Source: an uncultured Sphingomonadales bacterium (GTDB lineage: Bacteria; Pseudomonadota; Alphaproteobacteria; Sphingomonadales; Sphingomonadaceae). From it: a DNA stretch of 43,979 bases. The position numbers and the translations under genes are program-made. The stretch is taken from NCBI GenBank assembly GCA_903848655.1, contig CAINGT010000136.1, forward strand, positions 1 through 43,979, written 5' to 3'. The notes beneath the pieces are model-generated. The model was not told the DNA's origin. It made no database searches and worked only from the letters and a program-made list of their open reading frames with translations. The stretch's first letter is position 1, and each line of letters begins with the position of its first letter. This document shows positions 27,701 to 33,667 of this stretch, one piece after another.

Positions 27701-29865
27701 TGGCCACCCCGGCCACCTTGACCGCCGCCCGCGCCAAAGCCGCCGGTGCCGCCCGCGCCACCCTGACCGCCGGGCCCGCCGATGGTGTAGGATTCCGCAC
27801 CTTGGCCACCATTGCCACCCGCGCCGCCCGATCCGCCGCCGAAGAAATCGGACCCGGCACCGGCATTGCCGCCCGCGCCGCCCCCGCCGCCAAGCGCGAT
27901 AGTGCCCTGCTTTTCGGCCACTTGCCAGGCAACCAATTGGACGATGTCTTTCACCGCCACCAGCGCATCGACGACCGTATGCGCGATATCGCCCGCAACC
28001 GAAGGCAATGTGAACAGCCCGGCGGCATCCGACGAGGTGCGCAAAAAGTCGGCTGCCAGCGTGGCTGCATCAAGCACCGTTGACGTTACCAGCCCGACAT
28101 TGACCTGGCTGCCATTGCTGCCGCTGCCGCCTTTGCCGCCATTGCCACCCGCAGTATTGCTGCCGGCCCCGCCGTTGCCGCCATTGCTGCCAACCGCACC
28201 TTCGCCATTGTCAAAATTGGCGCTGTAGGTCTGACCGGTCTGGCCACCAGTACCGTCGGTCGGCGGCGCGCCAAAGGACTTCAGCCCGTTGAGCGTTCCA
28301 CCTTTGATAAGATTGGCCGCCGTGGCATCGGTGCGATAGGTAATCGTCTTCGTCGATGCGTTGATCGCGGTGATGATCGAATTGGCCGGGATCAGCGCGT
28401 CGCCCGTCAGCAGCGTGCCGACCGTCAGTCCGGCGACTGAAGCCAGCGTCACGGTTTTTGCGTTCGTATCGACACTGATGACCGGATGGTTGGTGATTGT
28501 TTGCTTGCCTTTGGCAATTGCGGTCACGCCATCGGCGCCGATCTCATTGCTAAGCGTGATCTGTTTGCTGGCCGGATCGATGGCGGTAATGGTCGTGCCA
28601 TCGGGTATGCCGGTGCCTGTCACCGATTGGCCGACCGCCAGCCCGGTCAGTGTTGCCACTTGCACCGTGGACTGCCCGCCGCTGTTGGCAATCAACGGGC
28701 TGAACGACCCTTTGATCGAGATCACCGCGCTTTGGTCGATCGCCTGCGATAAAGTGATGACCCCGGTGTTCAAATCCACTGCAGTGACTGTCGTGCCGGC
28801 CGGAACGCCCGCACCGGTCACGTTCATCCCCACCGCAAAGCCGCCGATGGCACCAGCCGGGGTGATCGTGTTGGAACTGCCAAGCGTGGCCCGAAACCGC
28901 GTGATATCAAACGATTGCACCGCAGGCGTCGCGACCTGGGTAAATGCGCCAAGGTGGTCTGCCACCGTATACGACGACAAATTGCCGTTCGAATCAAAAT
29001 TGACTCCGGTAACGGTGGTCGTCTGCGTGTTGCCGCTGCCGTCCTTGTAATAGACCGTTTGCTTCTTTTGCACCGATATCGGAGACGCCGACGATGTCAC
29101 ATAGACAGTCTGATCGTCGAAAATGTTCGCGACCAAGCCGGTAACGACGTTGCTGCCATCCAACGCGATGGGTTGCGACAGGGCGATCTTGTTCAGATCA
29201 TTGCCATTGTCATCAGTGCCGACATTGGTGATCGACGCAACCGTCGCCTGGATCGCGGTGTTGGCGCTGGTAGCGCCGATGCGTTGGGCAACGCCACCGC
29301 CAACCGCGATCAGTTCGTTGTTGCCCGCAGTGGTCAGGCTGCCGACTGAAAAACTGCCGCCGCCGTTATACGTGATATCGCCCAGTGTCGGCAAAAACAC
29401 CCGCGCGGCGCTGGCGTCGGCAGTCGTGCCCGCTACGCCGAATGCGCCTGAACCAACCGAGGACGTGGCAATACCGCCGCCCTGGCCACCCTTTACGCTG
29501 TTGTTGTTAAAGCTGACATTGGTGAGTGTGAGCGTTGAACCGGTGTCAACGAAGAACACTCCGCCCAGCCCCGCGCCACCGCCAGAGCCGTTGCCGCCGG
29601 TGGTGGCAAAATTGGTGTAGACCGTCTGCGTGCCTGCACTGCCGACCGCAACCACGCCGCCGCTGTCCGCCCCGATGACTTGTGAACTGGTTGTGCTGAC
29701 AGCACTGTTGGCGGCCTGCAACTGGGTATCGGCGGACACGAATTTGCCAGCCTTGCCCGCGCCATCGATGATCGTGGTGCCCGCCCGCGCCACTGGCACG
29801 TAGGCCGTGGCGAAACCCAAAGCCAGAACTGTGCTTGCAAGCAAGCGTGCGCGACCATTGACCAT
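21730..29865 (-). CDS. Giant type V autotransporter with PGRS-like glycine block and duplicated passenger
   Basis: A 2,711-residue protein. The signal peptide is about residues 1-28 (ends VARAG). Residues about 330-510 hold three copies of a module with the pattern VGxxVTGxGVPAGTTVTAVD...ITLSQAI. Residues about 530-780 are glycine-rich (GGAGGNGGQG type, like PE_PGRS proteins), interrupted at about 586-655 by a helical, non-glycine segment. A long beta-helical passenger follows, with autotransporter-associated motifs such as LTKTGAGTLRLGGANTFTG, including a duplicated unit of about 410-480 residues. The last 270 or so residues form the outer-membrane beta-barrel, ending GGGLRIVF with terminal Phe. 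A GGAGGG site precedes ATG 29865. Likely role is adhesion, autoaggregation or biofilm, by family analogy. One uninterrupted frame; no frameshift seen. Confidence 0.88.
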   Translation of the reverse strand: MVNGRARLLASTVLALGFATAYVPVARAGTTIIDGAGKAGKFVSADTQLQAANSAVSTTSSQVIGADSGGVVAVGSAGTQTVYTNFATTGGNGSGGGAGLGGVFFVDTGSTLTLTNVSFNNNSVKGGQGGGIATSSVGSGAFGVAGTTADASAARVFLPTLGDITYNGGGSFSVGSLTTAGNNELIAVGGGVAQRIGATSANTAIQATVASITNVGTDDNGNDLNKIALSQPIALDGSNVVTGLVANIFDDQTVYVTSSASPISVQKKQTVYYKDGSGNTQTTTVTGVNFDSNGNLSSYTVADHLGAFTQVATPAVQSFDITRFRATLGSSNTITPAGAIGGFAVGMNVTGAGVPAGTTVTAVDLNTGVITLSQAIDQSAVISIKGSFSPLIANSGGQSTVQVATLTGLAVGQSVTGTGIPDGTTITAIDPASKQITLSNEIGADGVTAIAKGKQTITNHPVISVDTNAKTVTLASVAGLTVGTLLTGDALIPANSIITAINASTKTITYRTDATAANLIKGGTLNGLKSFGAPPTDGTGGQTGQTYSANFDNGEGAVGSNGGNGGAGSNTAGGNGGKGGSGSNGSQVNVGLVTSTVLDAATLAADFLRTSSDAAGLFTLPSVAGDIAHTVVDALVAVKDIVQLVAWQVAEKQGTIALGGGGGAGGNAGAGSDFFGGGSGGAGGNGGQGAESYTIGGPGGQGGAGGTGGFGAGGGQGGRGGQPGANGITGSAGGGGAGGFGGGVGSTFAIGSSLSSGGGGGSGYGGAIFVRSGGTLEIDGNAIFQNNAAFGGNSNNGGAAGISAGSDLFIMTGANVVLNPGTGHTITFNDTIADDSSASIGSASIAAGQGATVHITGGGTVQFFGTNTYSGTTDIAGATLEAQDGTGINTSSHILFSGSGTIGSGLSPETAGVLLSGGTFLRPVGSQPNNVSWSGSGGFAATSGGLTVNLGSINGGVGPALTWNAGNFVPTGSTLVFGSDAVDATGPITWLNAINLNGLNGKVAVYHNAGSTADGITSYDAVMAGALTGGTLTVNDTGYGGSLLLTGQNTLTGLTLNNGTLSTTNGTVTGRLADPTSGASVTINGGSLLLGGAEKLASVSISSPGSLLALAGITSGSIVNSGVATFRSTLGASSISNSGVLGLKGLTTVSGSVTNTSSGTIQQGANLSADSATNSGTWNQAADITTATTFNNFGTLTVIGTLAGTPTVETAATRTITTAGFTGSSLGSVKLGGLQGVANTLVINQSDTSDYFGTFVGAGSLTKTGAGTLRLGGANTFTGPLRVNAGAISTSDGATFADSLDAYVGASGSLFLATADTIRTLTNSGFVSISAPITLTTLTNTSGSEVDVRTGSSLTVTGDVTNAGLLQFYNASAGTISGSVTNSGTLSSQGTLAITGQLLNNTGAFAQFYSAGSATLGSIDNSGTVENERSLTVTGNVKNNSGGILYLNDAAQFGSLTNAGAVTINHDITVTGAYTQNAGTVAVDDKVLTTGTFSGSGGTITLNDASLFLINQAANGTYSGAITGSGTVTKQGTATLTLAGAADSFAASAVTVHAGGLTVQNAGILDAALAVTVDSAGTLTLLANQSIATLGNTGQTLLAADLTTSGGVTNDGTLTVVGSGSPAVAATRTITTAGFSGASTGVVQLGGATGTLANSLVISQSGDTSYFGTFVGAGGLTKTGSGSLNLGGANTFTGPLTINAGTLTTAAGATFADSLDAYVARNAYFTLKTQDTIHSLTNSGATDIYAPITLTTLTNQTGGFTILHSGSLTAVDVSNAYALYLYGGTTTHVSNSLTNTNLFISNDVLTVDGQLLNDTGAAARLGLAPPGTNLSTAQTTLGSLLNKGALDAYTPLTVTGNVTNSTTGVLTLYAGSAPTFGSLTNAGTLVANDPLSVSGNGTNSGTLTLNATSNTFGSLTNQSGGTLVAKGGIVASGAVINAGSLTTATLSGTSLTNSGALSSSGPVSISGAYSQNAGSLTATGGLSTGSLAGSGGAINLNSASVYALNQTANGTYAGTITGNGGLVKNGAADLTISGGVNSFSPSYLTINTGKVIIAQAGALNKALTATVNSGGTLALGGAQTIDTLTSTGTVNLGSFDLTLVHGGALNGTTTGTGQIGITSGVLAINGAVNNGGGTFAVGTGATINVSATGSITTGALNVSGGTLNLIGPATANATTVNNGGTLHLGNGLNLGTMGASSASLTTATLTVNGNGFLTGNGTVSGAVTLGGASAGSILPGNSPGIITVGSITFDNLSIAGMQVDGGAGAGVAGGNDQIVVNGALALKPGSTLAISKSAPNGFDLALGQQIKLFSFAPGAVSGNFGTVTATGFSNNVIYTIATGSVIGIGSQTGAQLQTALSTTPNRTALLGALLVNTTGGVNQYYGGNLLGYVTTALASGNAGATDTAFARWSPEGYAGIVDHMKQAVIDNLLDLSSYDTLTAGRTYATGNVSYGNQDGAHQAGYARNTFRDTAFNAGLAHQFAGFEVSVSYGHTDGRVKGDYLQATVSGNQVIGGVSLPVAFGQKLRAIGRVTYGDYTSHGTRATNSGAASFAGVQSQTTAYGFGFAWHQGGKTQLDLSAEAIGMDQVLHGFTETGGAIGSAGTLDLLHIGDTHHTAWIGKFDAKLGTELAKDLVGYATVSYQHELGRELTPITGNVNVEAITFTVNNPGLARDRVMGGIGARYSLTPSVQLTVDAKGGSNSSYNFGGGLRIVF
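23561..24999 (-). repeat. Autotransporter passenger duplication, unit 2
   Basis: This encodes residues about 1622-2100. The landmarks AATRTITTAGF, SYFGTFVGAGGLTK, LGGANTFTGPL, ATFADSLDAYV, APITLTTLTN and NGTYAGTITGNGGLVKNG match unit 1 in order. It is longer than unit 1 by about 65 residues because of extra SLTNxG-type repeats in the middle. Boundaries are approximate. Confidence 0.7.
25000..26234 (-). repeat. Autotransporter passenger duplication, unit 1
   Basis: This encodes residues about 1211-1621. It starts with AATRTITTAGF, then NQSDTSDYFGTFVGAGSLTK, LGGANTFTGPL, ATFADSLDAYV and APITLTTLTN, and later NGTYSGAITGSGTVTKQG. Every one of these landmarks recurs in the same order in unit 2, so the passenger grew by tandem duplication of a large block. 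Boundaries are approximate. Confidence 0.7.
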
Positions 29866-30148
29866 TGTAGACCCTCCAACCTAAGTACGCCCCAAATATT
29901 TCAAATATTTGACAGCGATCACGTGGTCAAGGTTTGGCACAGCGGGAAGTCAAAGACCAGTTTTTGTTTCGCGCTGACCTGCCCGATTAACAAAATATTT
30001 CTTTCAAAATGGATGTAAAACCAAACTTTGCAACGGTGGTGGAGCATTCGACCCAACGGGGGCCGCCCCTGTGGCGCCAGAAATCTCTGTCGAAGCGCGC
30101 ACGTCGCTGATCGCCGCGATAACAGGTGGCTGTCGGTGGCGGCACTTG
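29866..30148. promoter_or_regulatory. Upstream region of the autotransporter gene with AAATATTT octamers
   Basis: This stretch of 283 bp holds no gene. It contains three copies of the palindromic octamer AAATATTT (29894-29901, 29903-29910, 29993-30000), the first two separated by one base, in otherwise GC-rich DNA. The paired copies lie 28-45 bp before the ATG, where a core promoter or regulator site of the autotransporter would be expected. No confident -35/-10 pair was identified. Confidence 0.4.
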
Positions 30149-30184
30149 GAGCGGAATGCGCTTAGATTGAATCGCATTCCGCTC
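30149..30184. terminator. Hairpin repeat, family B, copy 2 (inverted)
   Basis: The arms GAGCGGAATGCG / CGCATTCCGCTC flank a loop region which, read on the minus strand, contains CAATCT as in the other two copies. The hairpin abuts and touches the msrA stop codon (30184-30186). It probably forms at the 3' end of msrA mRNA. Confidence 0.6.
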
Positions 30185-30711
30185 TAGGATTTTGACCGCG
30201 CGGCAAAGCTTTTGCGCAATTTGGCCAGTTTGGGCGGGATCACGGCCAGACAATAGCCATTGCGCTGCCCTTCGCCGGTCCAATAGTCTTGATGATAGGC
30301 TTCCGCCGGATACCATGTCGCCGGGCCTTCGATGGTGGTAACAATGGGCGCAGCCGCAGAGTTCGCCGCGCGGCCAATCGCCGCCACGGCCTCTGCCCGC
30401 TGATGCGCGTCGAGCGGGAACAGCGCAGAGCGGTATTGCGTGCCCCGGTCATTGCCCTGCCGGTTAAGCTGGGTCGGATCGTGGATCGCGAAAAAGATGT
30501 CGAGGATTGTCGCGAGGTCGATCAGCGCATCATCAAACGTCACGCGGATCGCTTCGGCATGGCCGGTGGTGCCGGTGCAGACCTGCTTGTACGTCGGATC
30601 GGGCACGGACCCGCCGATATAGCCGCTGACCGCGCCCGTGACGCCGATCACGTCCTTGAACACCGCCTCTGTGCACCAGAAACAGCCCCCGGCCAGAATG
30701 GCTTCGCCCAT
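30184..30711 (-). CDS. msrA: Peptide-methionine (S)-S-oxide reductase
   Basis: A 175-residue enzyme reducing the S-form of methionine sulfoxide in proteins. The catalytic GGCFWCTE motif is near the N-terminus, followed by GVTGAVSGYIGG, TGHAEAIRVTFD, FFAIHDPTQLNRQGNDRGTQYRS (key pieces HDPT and RQGNDRGTQYRS) and YHQDY. ATG 30711 is chosen because AAAGGA lies seven bases upstream and the motif starts right after; the open frame reaches 30795. No resolving Cys is seen near the C-terminus (ends FAARSKS), so it may depend on a different recycling thiol. It is divergent from the amidase gene. Confidence 0.93.
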   Translation of the reverse strand: MGEAILAGGCFWCTEAVFKDVIGVTGAVSGYIGGSVPDPTYKQVCTGTTGHAEAIRVTFDDALIDLATILDIFFAIHDPTQLNRQGNDRGTQYRSALFPLDAHQRAEAVAAIGRAANSAAAPIVTTIEGPATWYPAEAYHQDYWTGEGQRNGYCLAVIPPKLAKLRKSFAARSKS

Positions 30712-30862
30712 CGCTTGTCCTTTCGTGTTGACGCTGTGCCGAAGATAAGCGCGCGATACGCCCTTGTCATCGGCTGACCCGCAAGGGCATGGCAATTCGC
30801 GCGTGGCCGATCACAAAAAGTCGGTTCCCTGTCGTTCCCGCAATGCTGTAGATGGATGCATC

Positions 30863-31717
30863 ATGACCGAAATCACCGTCGCCGCGCTGCAGCTTGCGCT
30901 CAATGATCCCGATCCGGCCGACACCATCGGCGCGGTGGCAGGGCTGGTCGAACAGGCCGCCGGGCTGGGCGCGCAACTGATCCTGCCGCCCGAACTGTTT
31001 GCCGGGGCCTATTTCTGCCAGCAAGAGGATGAGGCGCGGTTTGCGCTGGCTCATGCGCTGATCGATGATCCCTCGGTCGCGGCGATGCGGCGGCTGGCCA
31101 GATCGTTGCGCGTGGCGATCCCCGCCAGCTTTTTCGAACGCGACGGGCCGCACTATTACAACACCGTGGCGATGATCGACGCGGGCGGCGAGATTATGGG
31201 GATCTATCGCAAAAGCCACATTCCCGATGGCCCGGGCTACGAAGAAAAGTACTATTTCCGCCCCGGCAACACCGGGTTCAAAGTCTGGAACGTATGCGGG
31301 ACCACGATCGGCGTGGGGATCTGCTGGGATCAGTGGTACCCCGAATGCGCGCGCGCGATGGCGCTGATGGGGGCCGAATTGCTGCTCTATCCCACCGCCA
31401 TCGGATCGGAACCGCAAGACCCCGCGCTCGACACCAGCCGGGTATGGCGGCGCGCGATGCAAGGCCACGCGGCGTCAAACTGCCTGCCGGTGATCGCCGC
31501 CAACCGCATCGGCGTCGAAGAACAAGGCCAGACATTCTATGGCCACAGCTTTATCGCCAACGAATGGGGCGATCTGGTGGCCGAGTTTGGCGCGGACGAA
31601 ACCGGGGTGCTGGTGGCGACGCTCGATCTCGATCTGGCGCGCACCCGCCGCGCAGGCATGGGCTTTTTCCGCGATCGCCGCCCGCAGTTGTATTCCCGGC
31701 TGGTCGAGGACGTGTGA
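30863..31717 (+). CDS. aguB: N-carbamoylputrescine amidase (nitrilase superfamily)
   Basis: A 284-residue carbon-nitrogen hydrolase. The Glu-Lys-Cys triad is visible: Glu in LILPPELFAGAYFCQ, Lys in GIYRKSHIPDGPGYEEKYYF, and Cys in GVGICWDQWYPE. These contexts, and the end GFFRDRRPQLYSRL, are typical of AguB, which converts N-carbamoylputrescine to putrescine in the arginine-agmatine route. The usual partner, agmatine deiminase (aguA), is not in this window. ATG 30863 is selected from a frame open to 30764. Its stop overlaps the folK start (GTGA). Confidence 0.88.
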   Translation: MTEITVAALQLALNDPDPADTIGAVAGLVEQAAGLGAQLILPPELFAGAYFCQQEDEARFALAHALIDDPSVAAMRRLARSLRVAIPASFFERDGPHYYNTVAMIDAGGEIMGIYRKSHIPDGPGYEEKYYFRPGNTGFKVWNVCGTTIGVGICWDQWYPECARAMALMGAELLLYPTAIGSEPQDPALDTSRVWRRAMQGHAASNCLPVIAANRIGVEEQGQTFYGHSFIANEWGDLVAEFGADETGVLVATLDLDLARTRRAGMGFFRDRRPQLYSRLVEDV

Positions 31718-32274
31718 CACCAGGCTGGCGCTATGTGATCGCGCTTGGGTCCAATATCGCCCACCCGCAGCACGGGCCGCCGCACCGGGTGCTGCGCGCC
31801 GCGATCACCGCGCTTGCCGGTGATGGCTTGCAGGTCATCGCCGCCGCGCCGATCATCGCTTCGGCCCCGCTTGGCCCCTCGCGCCGCCGCTATGCCAATG
31901 GCGCGGTGCTGATTGCCACGGCACTGGCCCCGCTGGCGCTGCTCGACCGGCTGCAGGCGATCGAAACCACCTTTGGCCGCACCCGGCGCGGTCAGCGCTG
32001 GCGCGCGCGCTTGCTCGATCTGGATATCATACTGTGGAGCGGCGGAACCGTGCAAAGCCCGCGCCTGACGATTCCCCACCCGCATTACCGCCACCGCCGG
32101 TTCGTGCTGGAACCGGTATGCCACATCGCCGCAAACTGGCGCGACCCGCACAATGGCCTTTGTGTGAAACACACTTTCGCCCGCTTGACCCGCAGCACGC
32201 GCCTGCCTATGGCCCCGCCACCGCACCCCGTGCTCCGGGCCCATAGCTCAGTCGGTAGAGCAACTGACTTTTAA
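31714..32274 (+). CDS. folK: HPPK (2-amino-4-hydroxy-6-hydroxymethyldihydropteridine diphosphokinase)
   Basis: A 186-residue protein from GTG 31714, overlapping the amidase stop by four bases. It catalyses pyrophosphate transfer from ATP to the pterin in folate synthesis. Family features are YVIALGSNI, a short variable loop region, YANGAVLIAT, LLDRLQAIETTFGRTR, RWRARLLDLDIILW (the RxxDLDI signature), IPHPHYRHRRFVLEPV and IAANWRDP. The catalytic core ends near residue 172; the last 13 or so codons (RAHSSVGRATDF) are read from the 5' half of tRNA-Lys, and the TAA stop uses the last anticodon base plus the next two. Confidence 0.88.
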   Translation: MTPGWRYVIALGSNIAHPQHGPPHRVLRAAITALAGDGLQVIAAAPIIASAPLGPSRRRYANGAVLIATALAPLALLDRLQAIETTFGRTRRGQRWRARLLDLDIILWSGGTVQSPRLTIPHPHYRHRRFVLEPVCHIAANWRDPHNGLCVKHTFARLTRSTRLPMAPPPHPVLRAHSSVGRATDF

Positions 32275-32312
32275 TCAGTAGGTCGCTGGTTCGAATCCAG
32301 CTGGGCTCACCA
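32237..32312 (+). tRNA. tRNA-Lys (anticodon TTT)
   Basis: A 76-nt cloverleaf with acceptor GGGCCCA/TGGGCTC (one G-T pair), D-arm AGCTCAGTCGGTAGAGC, anticodon stem ACTGA/TCAGT with loop CTTTTAA (anticodon TTT at 32270-32272), T-arm GCTGGTTCGAATCCAGC, discriminator A and encoded CCA (32310-32312). The first 38 nt overlap the folK reading frame, which ends inside the anticodon loop. Confidence 0.97.
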
Positions 32313-32503
32313 TATCCATGTCTCACCCTATCCATGCCAAAGACTGCGCAGTGAATTGAGCGATCTGTTGCTCGGCGCAATCGGCCCCCGGGCGGTTGCG
32401 CGCCCGCTTTCACCGGAAACGGGCTGGCACCGATTTGCGGACATGATAGGTTCGGATCAGACACGCCGTACCACCACCGCCAGCCACGCCCTGCATCCCT
32501 GAC

Positions 32504-32513
32504 ACGGTACCGT
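32504..32513. promoter_or_regulatory. ACGGTACCGT palindrome upstream of the efflux operon
   Basis: A perfect 10-bp palindrome lies 27 bp before the adaptor gene start, flanked by CTG and CAG that extend it imperfectly. It is a possible operator for a metal-responsive regulator, but no known box (CueR, CzcR, ArsR) is matched. Confidence 0.2.
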
Positions 32514-32539
32514 CAGCACACGCCGGGAGGAGCGCCTTG

Positions 32540-33664
32540 ATGCCAAAGCCCGCCTTGCCTTTTCGCGCCGGTACACCGGGTGTTGGTGTATGGGCAGCGT
32601 GCGCCGGGCTGGCGCTGGTGTCAGCGTGTGGGCAGGCGGGTCCGGCTGCACCAACGGCGGCGGCGGTGGCGCAAGACGGCGCGATTGCGGTGACGGCGCA
32701 AGCGCTTGATCGCCTCGGGATAAAGCTGGCACAGGCGCAACCGGCTGACGTGATGCCGATTGGCACAGTCCCCGGGGTTGTTTCGCTGCCTCCCGATGCG
32801 CGGGTGGCGGTGACCTCGGCTTATGCCGGTACGATGATCAAGGTGCTGGTCATTCAGGGGCAGGCGGTCAGGCAAGGCGACGTGCTGGGTATCATGAAGG
32901 CGGCCGAATCGGTGCAATTCGGCGCGGCGCTGGCGCGCGCGCAAGCGGAACTGCCGGTGGTCGCCGCCAATGCCGCGCGGCTCAACCAATTGTCGCGCGA
33001 AGGCATAGTTGCGCCCGCCCGCGCCGATGAAGCGCGCGCTGCGCTGGCCTCTGCGCGCGCAACGCTTGCCGAAAACCGCCGCCTGCTGGCGCTGGGCGGT
33101 GCGGCGCGCGATGGCACGATGACTTTGCGAGCGCCGATTTCGGGTCGCGTGGCCAGTGTCGGCGTTGATACCGGCGCTGCAGTGGGCGCGGGCATGGCGC
33201 CGTTCGTGATCGAAAATGCCACCAACTTGCGGCTCGATCTGCAAGTTCCGGAACGCCTGGCCGGGCAGGTCCACCCCGGAATGGCGATTGCGGTGGCACA
33301 AGGCGCGCGCATGATACGCGGCACCGTCTTGTCGATTTCCGGTTCGATCGACCCGATGACGCGCGCGCTGCCTGCCAAAGCCAGCCTGCCTGCCGATGCC
33401 GGGTTTGTGCCGGGGCAGGGGGTGATGGCAACGCTTGCCCGCGCGGGCGGATCAGGCGGCGTGGCGATACCGGCATCGGCGGTGACGCATGTTGCGGATC
33501 ATGATGAAGTGTTCGTGCGCTTTGCCAGCGGCTTTCGCGCTACCCGGGTGGTCGTGGCGGGGCAGATTGGCGACCTTGCCTTTGTCTCGGCGGGCGTGCC
33601 GCCGGGCAGCCCAATCGCCACCAGCGGAATCGCTGAACTGAAAACCATGACGTCGGGGCAATAA
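32540..33664 (+). CDS. RND efflux periplasmic adaptor (membrane fusion) lipoprotein
   Basis: A 374-residue protein. The N-terminal signal ends in a lipobox (LALVSAC), so it is predicted to be lipidated at Cys near residue 31. Then come a lipoyl-like half (GVVSLPPDARVAVTSAYAGTMIKVLV), an alpha-helical hairpin, the second lipoyl half (MTLRAPISGRVASVGVDTG), a beta-barrel (LDLQVPERLAGQVHPGM) and a C-terminal membrane-proximal domain. This is the CusB/CzcB order. A GGGAGGA site precedes ATG 32540. The permease gene begins 3 bp after the stop; adaptor, pump and outer-membrane factor form one operon. Confidence 0.87.
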   Translation: MPKPALPFRAGTPGVGVWAACAGLALVSACGQAGPAAPTAAAVAQDGAIAVTAQALDRLGIKLAQAQPADVMPIGTVPGVVSLPPDARVAVTSAYAGTMIKVLVIQGQAVRQGDVLGIMKAAESVQFGAALARAQAELPVVAANAARLNQLSREGIVAPARADEARAALASARATLAENRRLLALGGAARDGTMTLRAPISGRVASVGVDTGAAVGAGMAPFVIENATNLRLDLQVPERLAGQVHPGMAIAVAQGARMIRGTVLSISGSIDPMTRALPAKASLPADAGFVPGQGVMATLARAGGSGGVAIPASAVTHVADHDEVFVRFASGFRATRVVVAGQIGDLAFVSAGVPPGSPIATSGIAELKTMTSGQ

Positions 33665-33667
33665 GCC

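Noticed and set aside
21730..29865. Repeats in the autotransporter as a possible CRISPR array
   Set aside because: The repeats are coding, irregular in spacing and several hundred residues long; no short direct repeats with unique spacers and no cas genes.
32207..32464. Minus-strand open frame of 85 codons with GEPSWIRTSDLLIKSQLLYRLSYG-like text
   Set aside because: This is the familiar false translation of the reverse strand of a tRNA gene.
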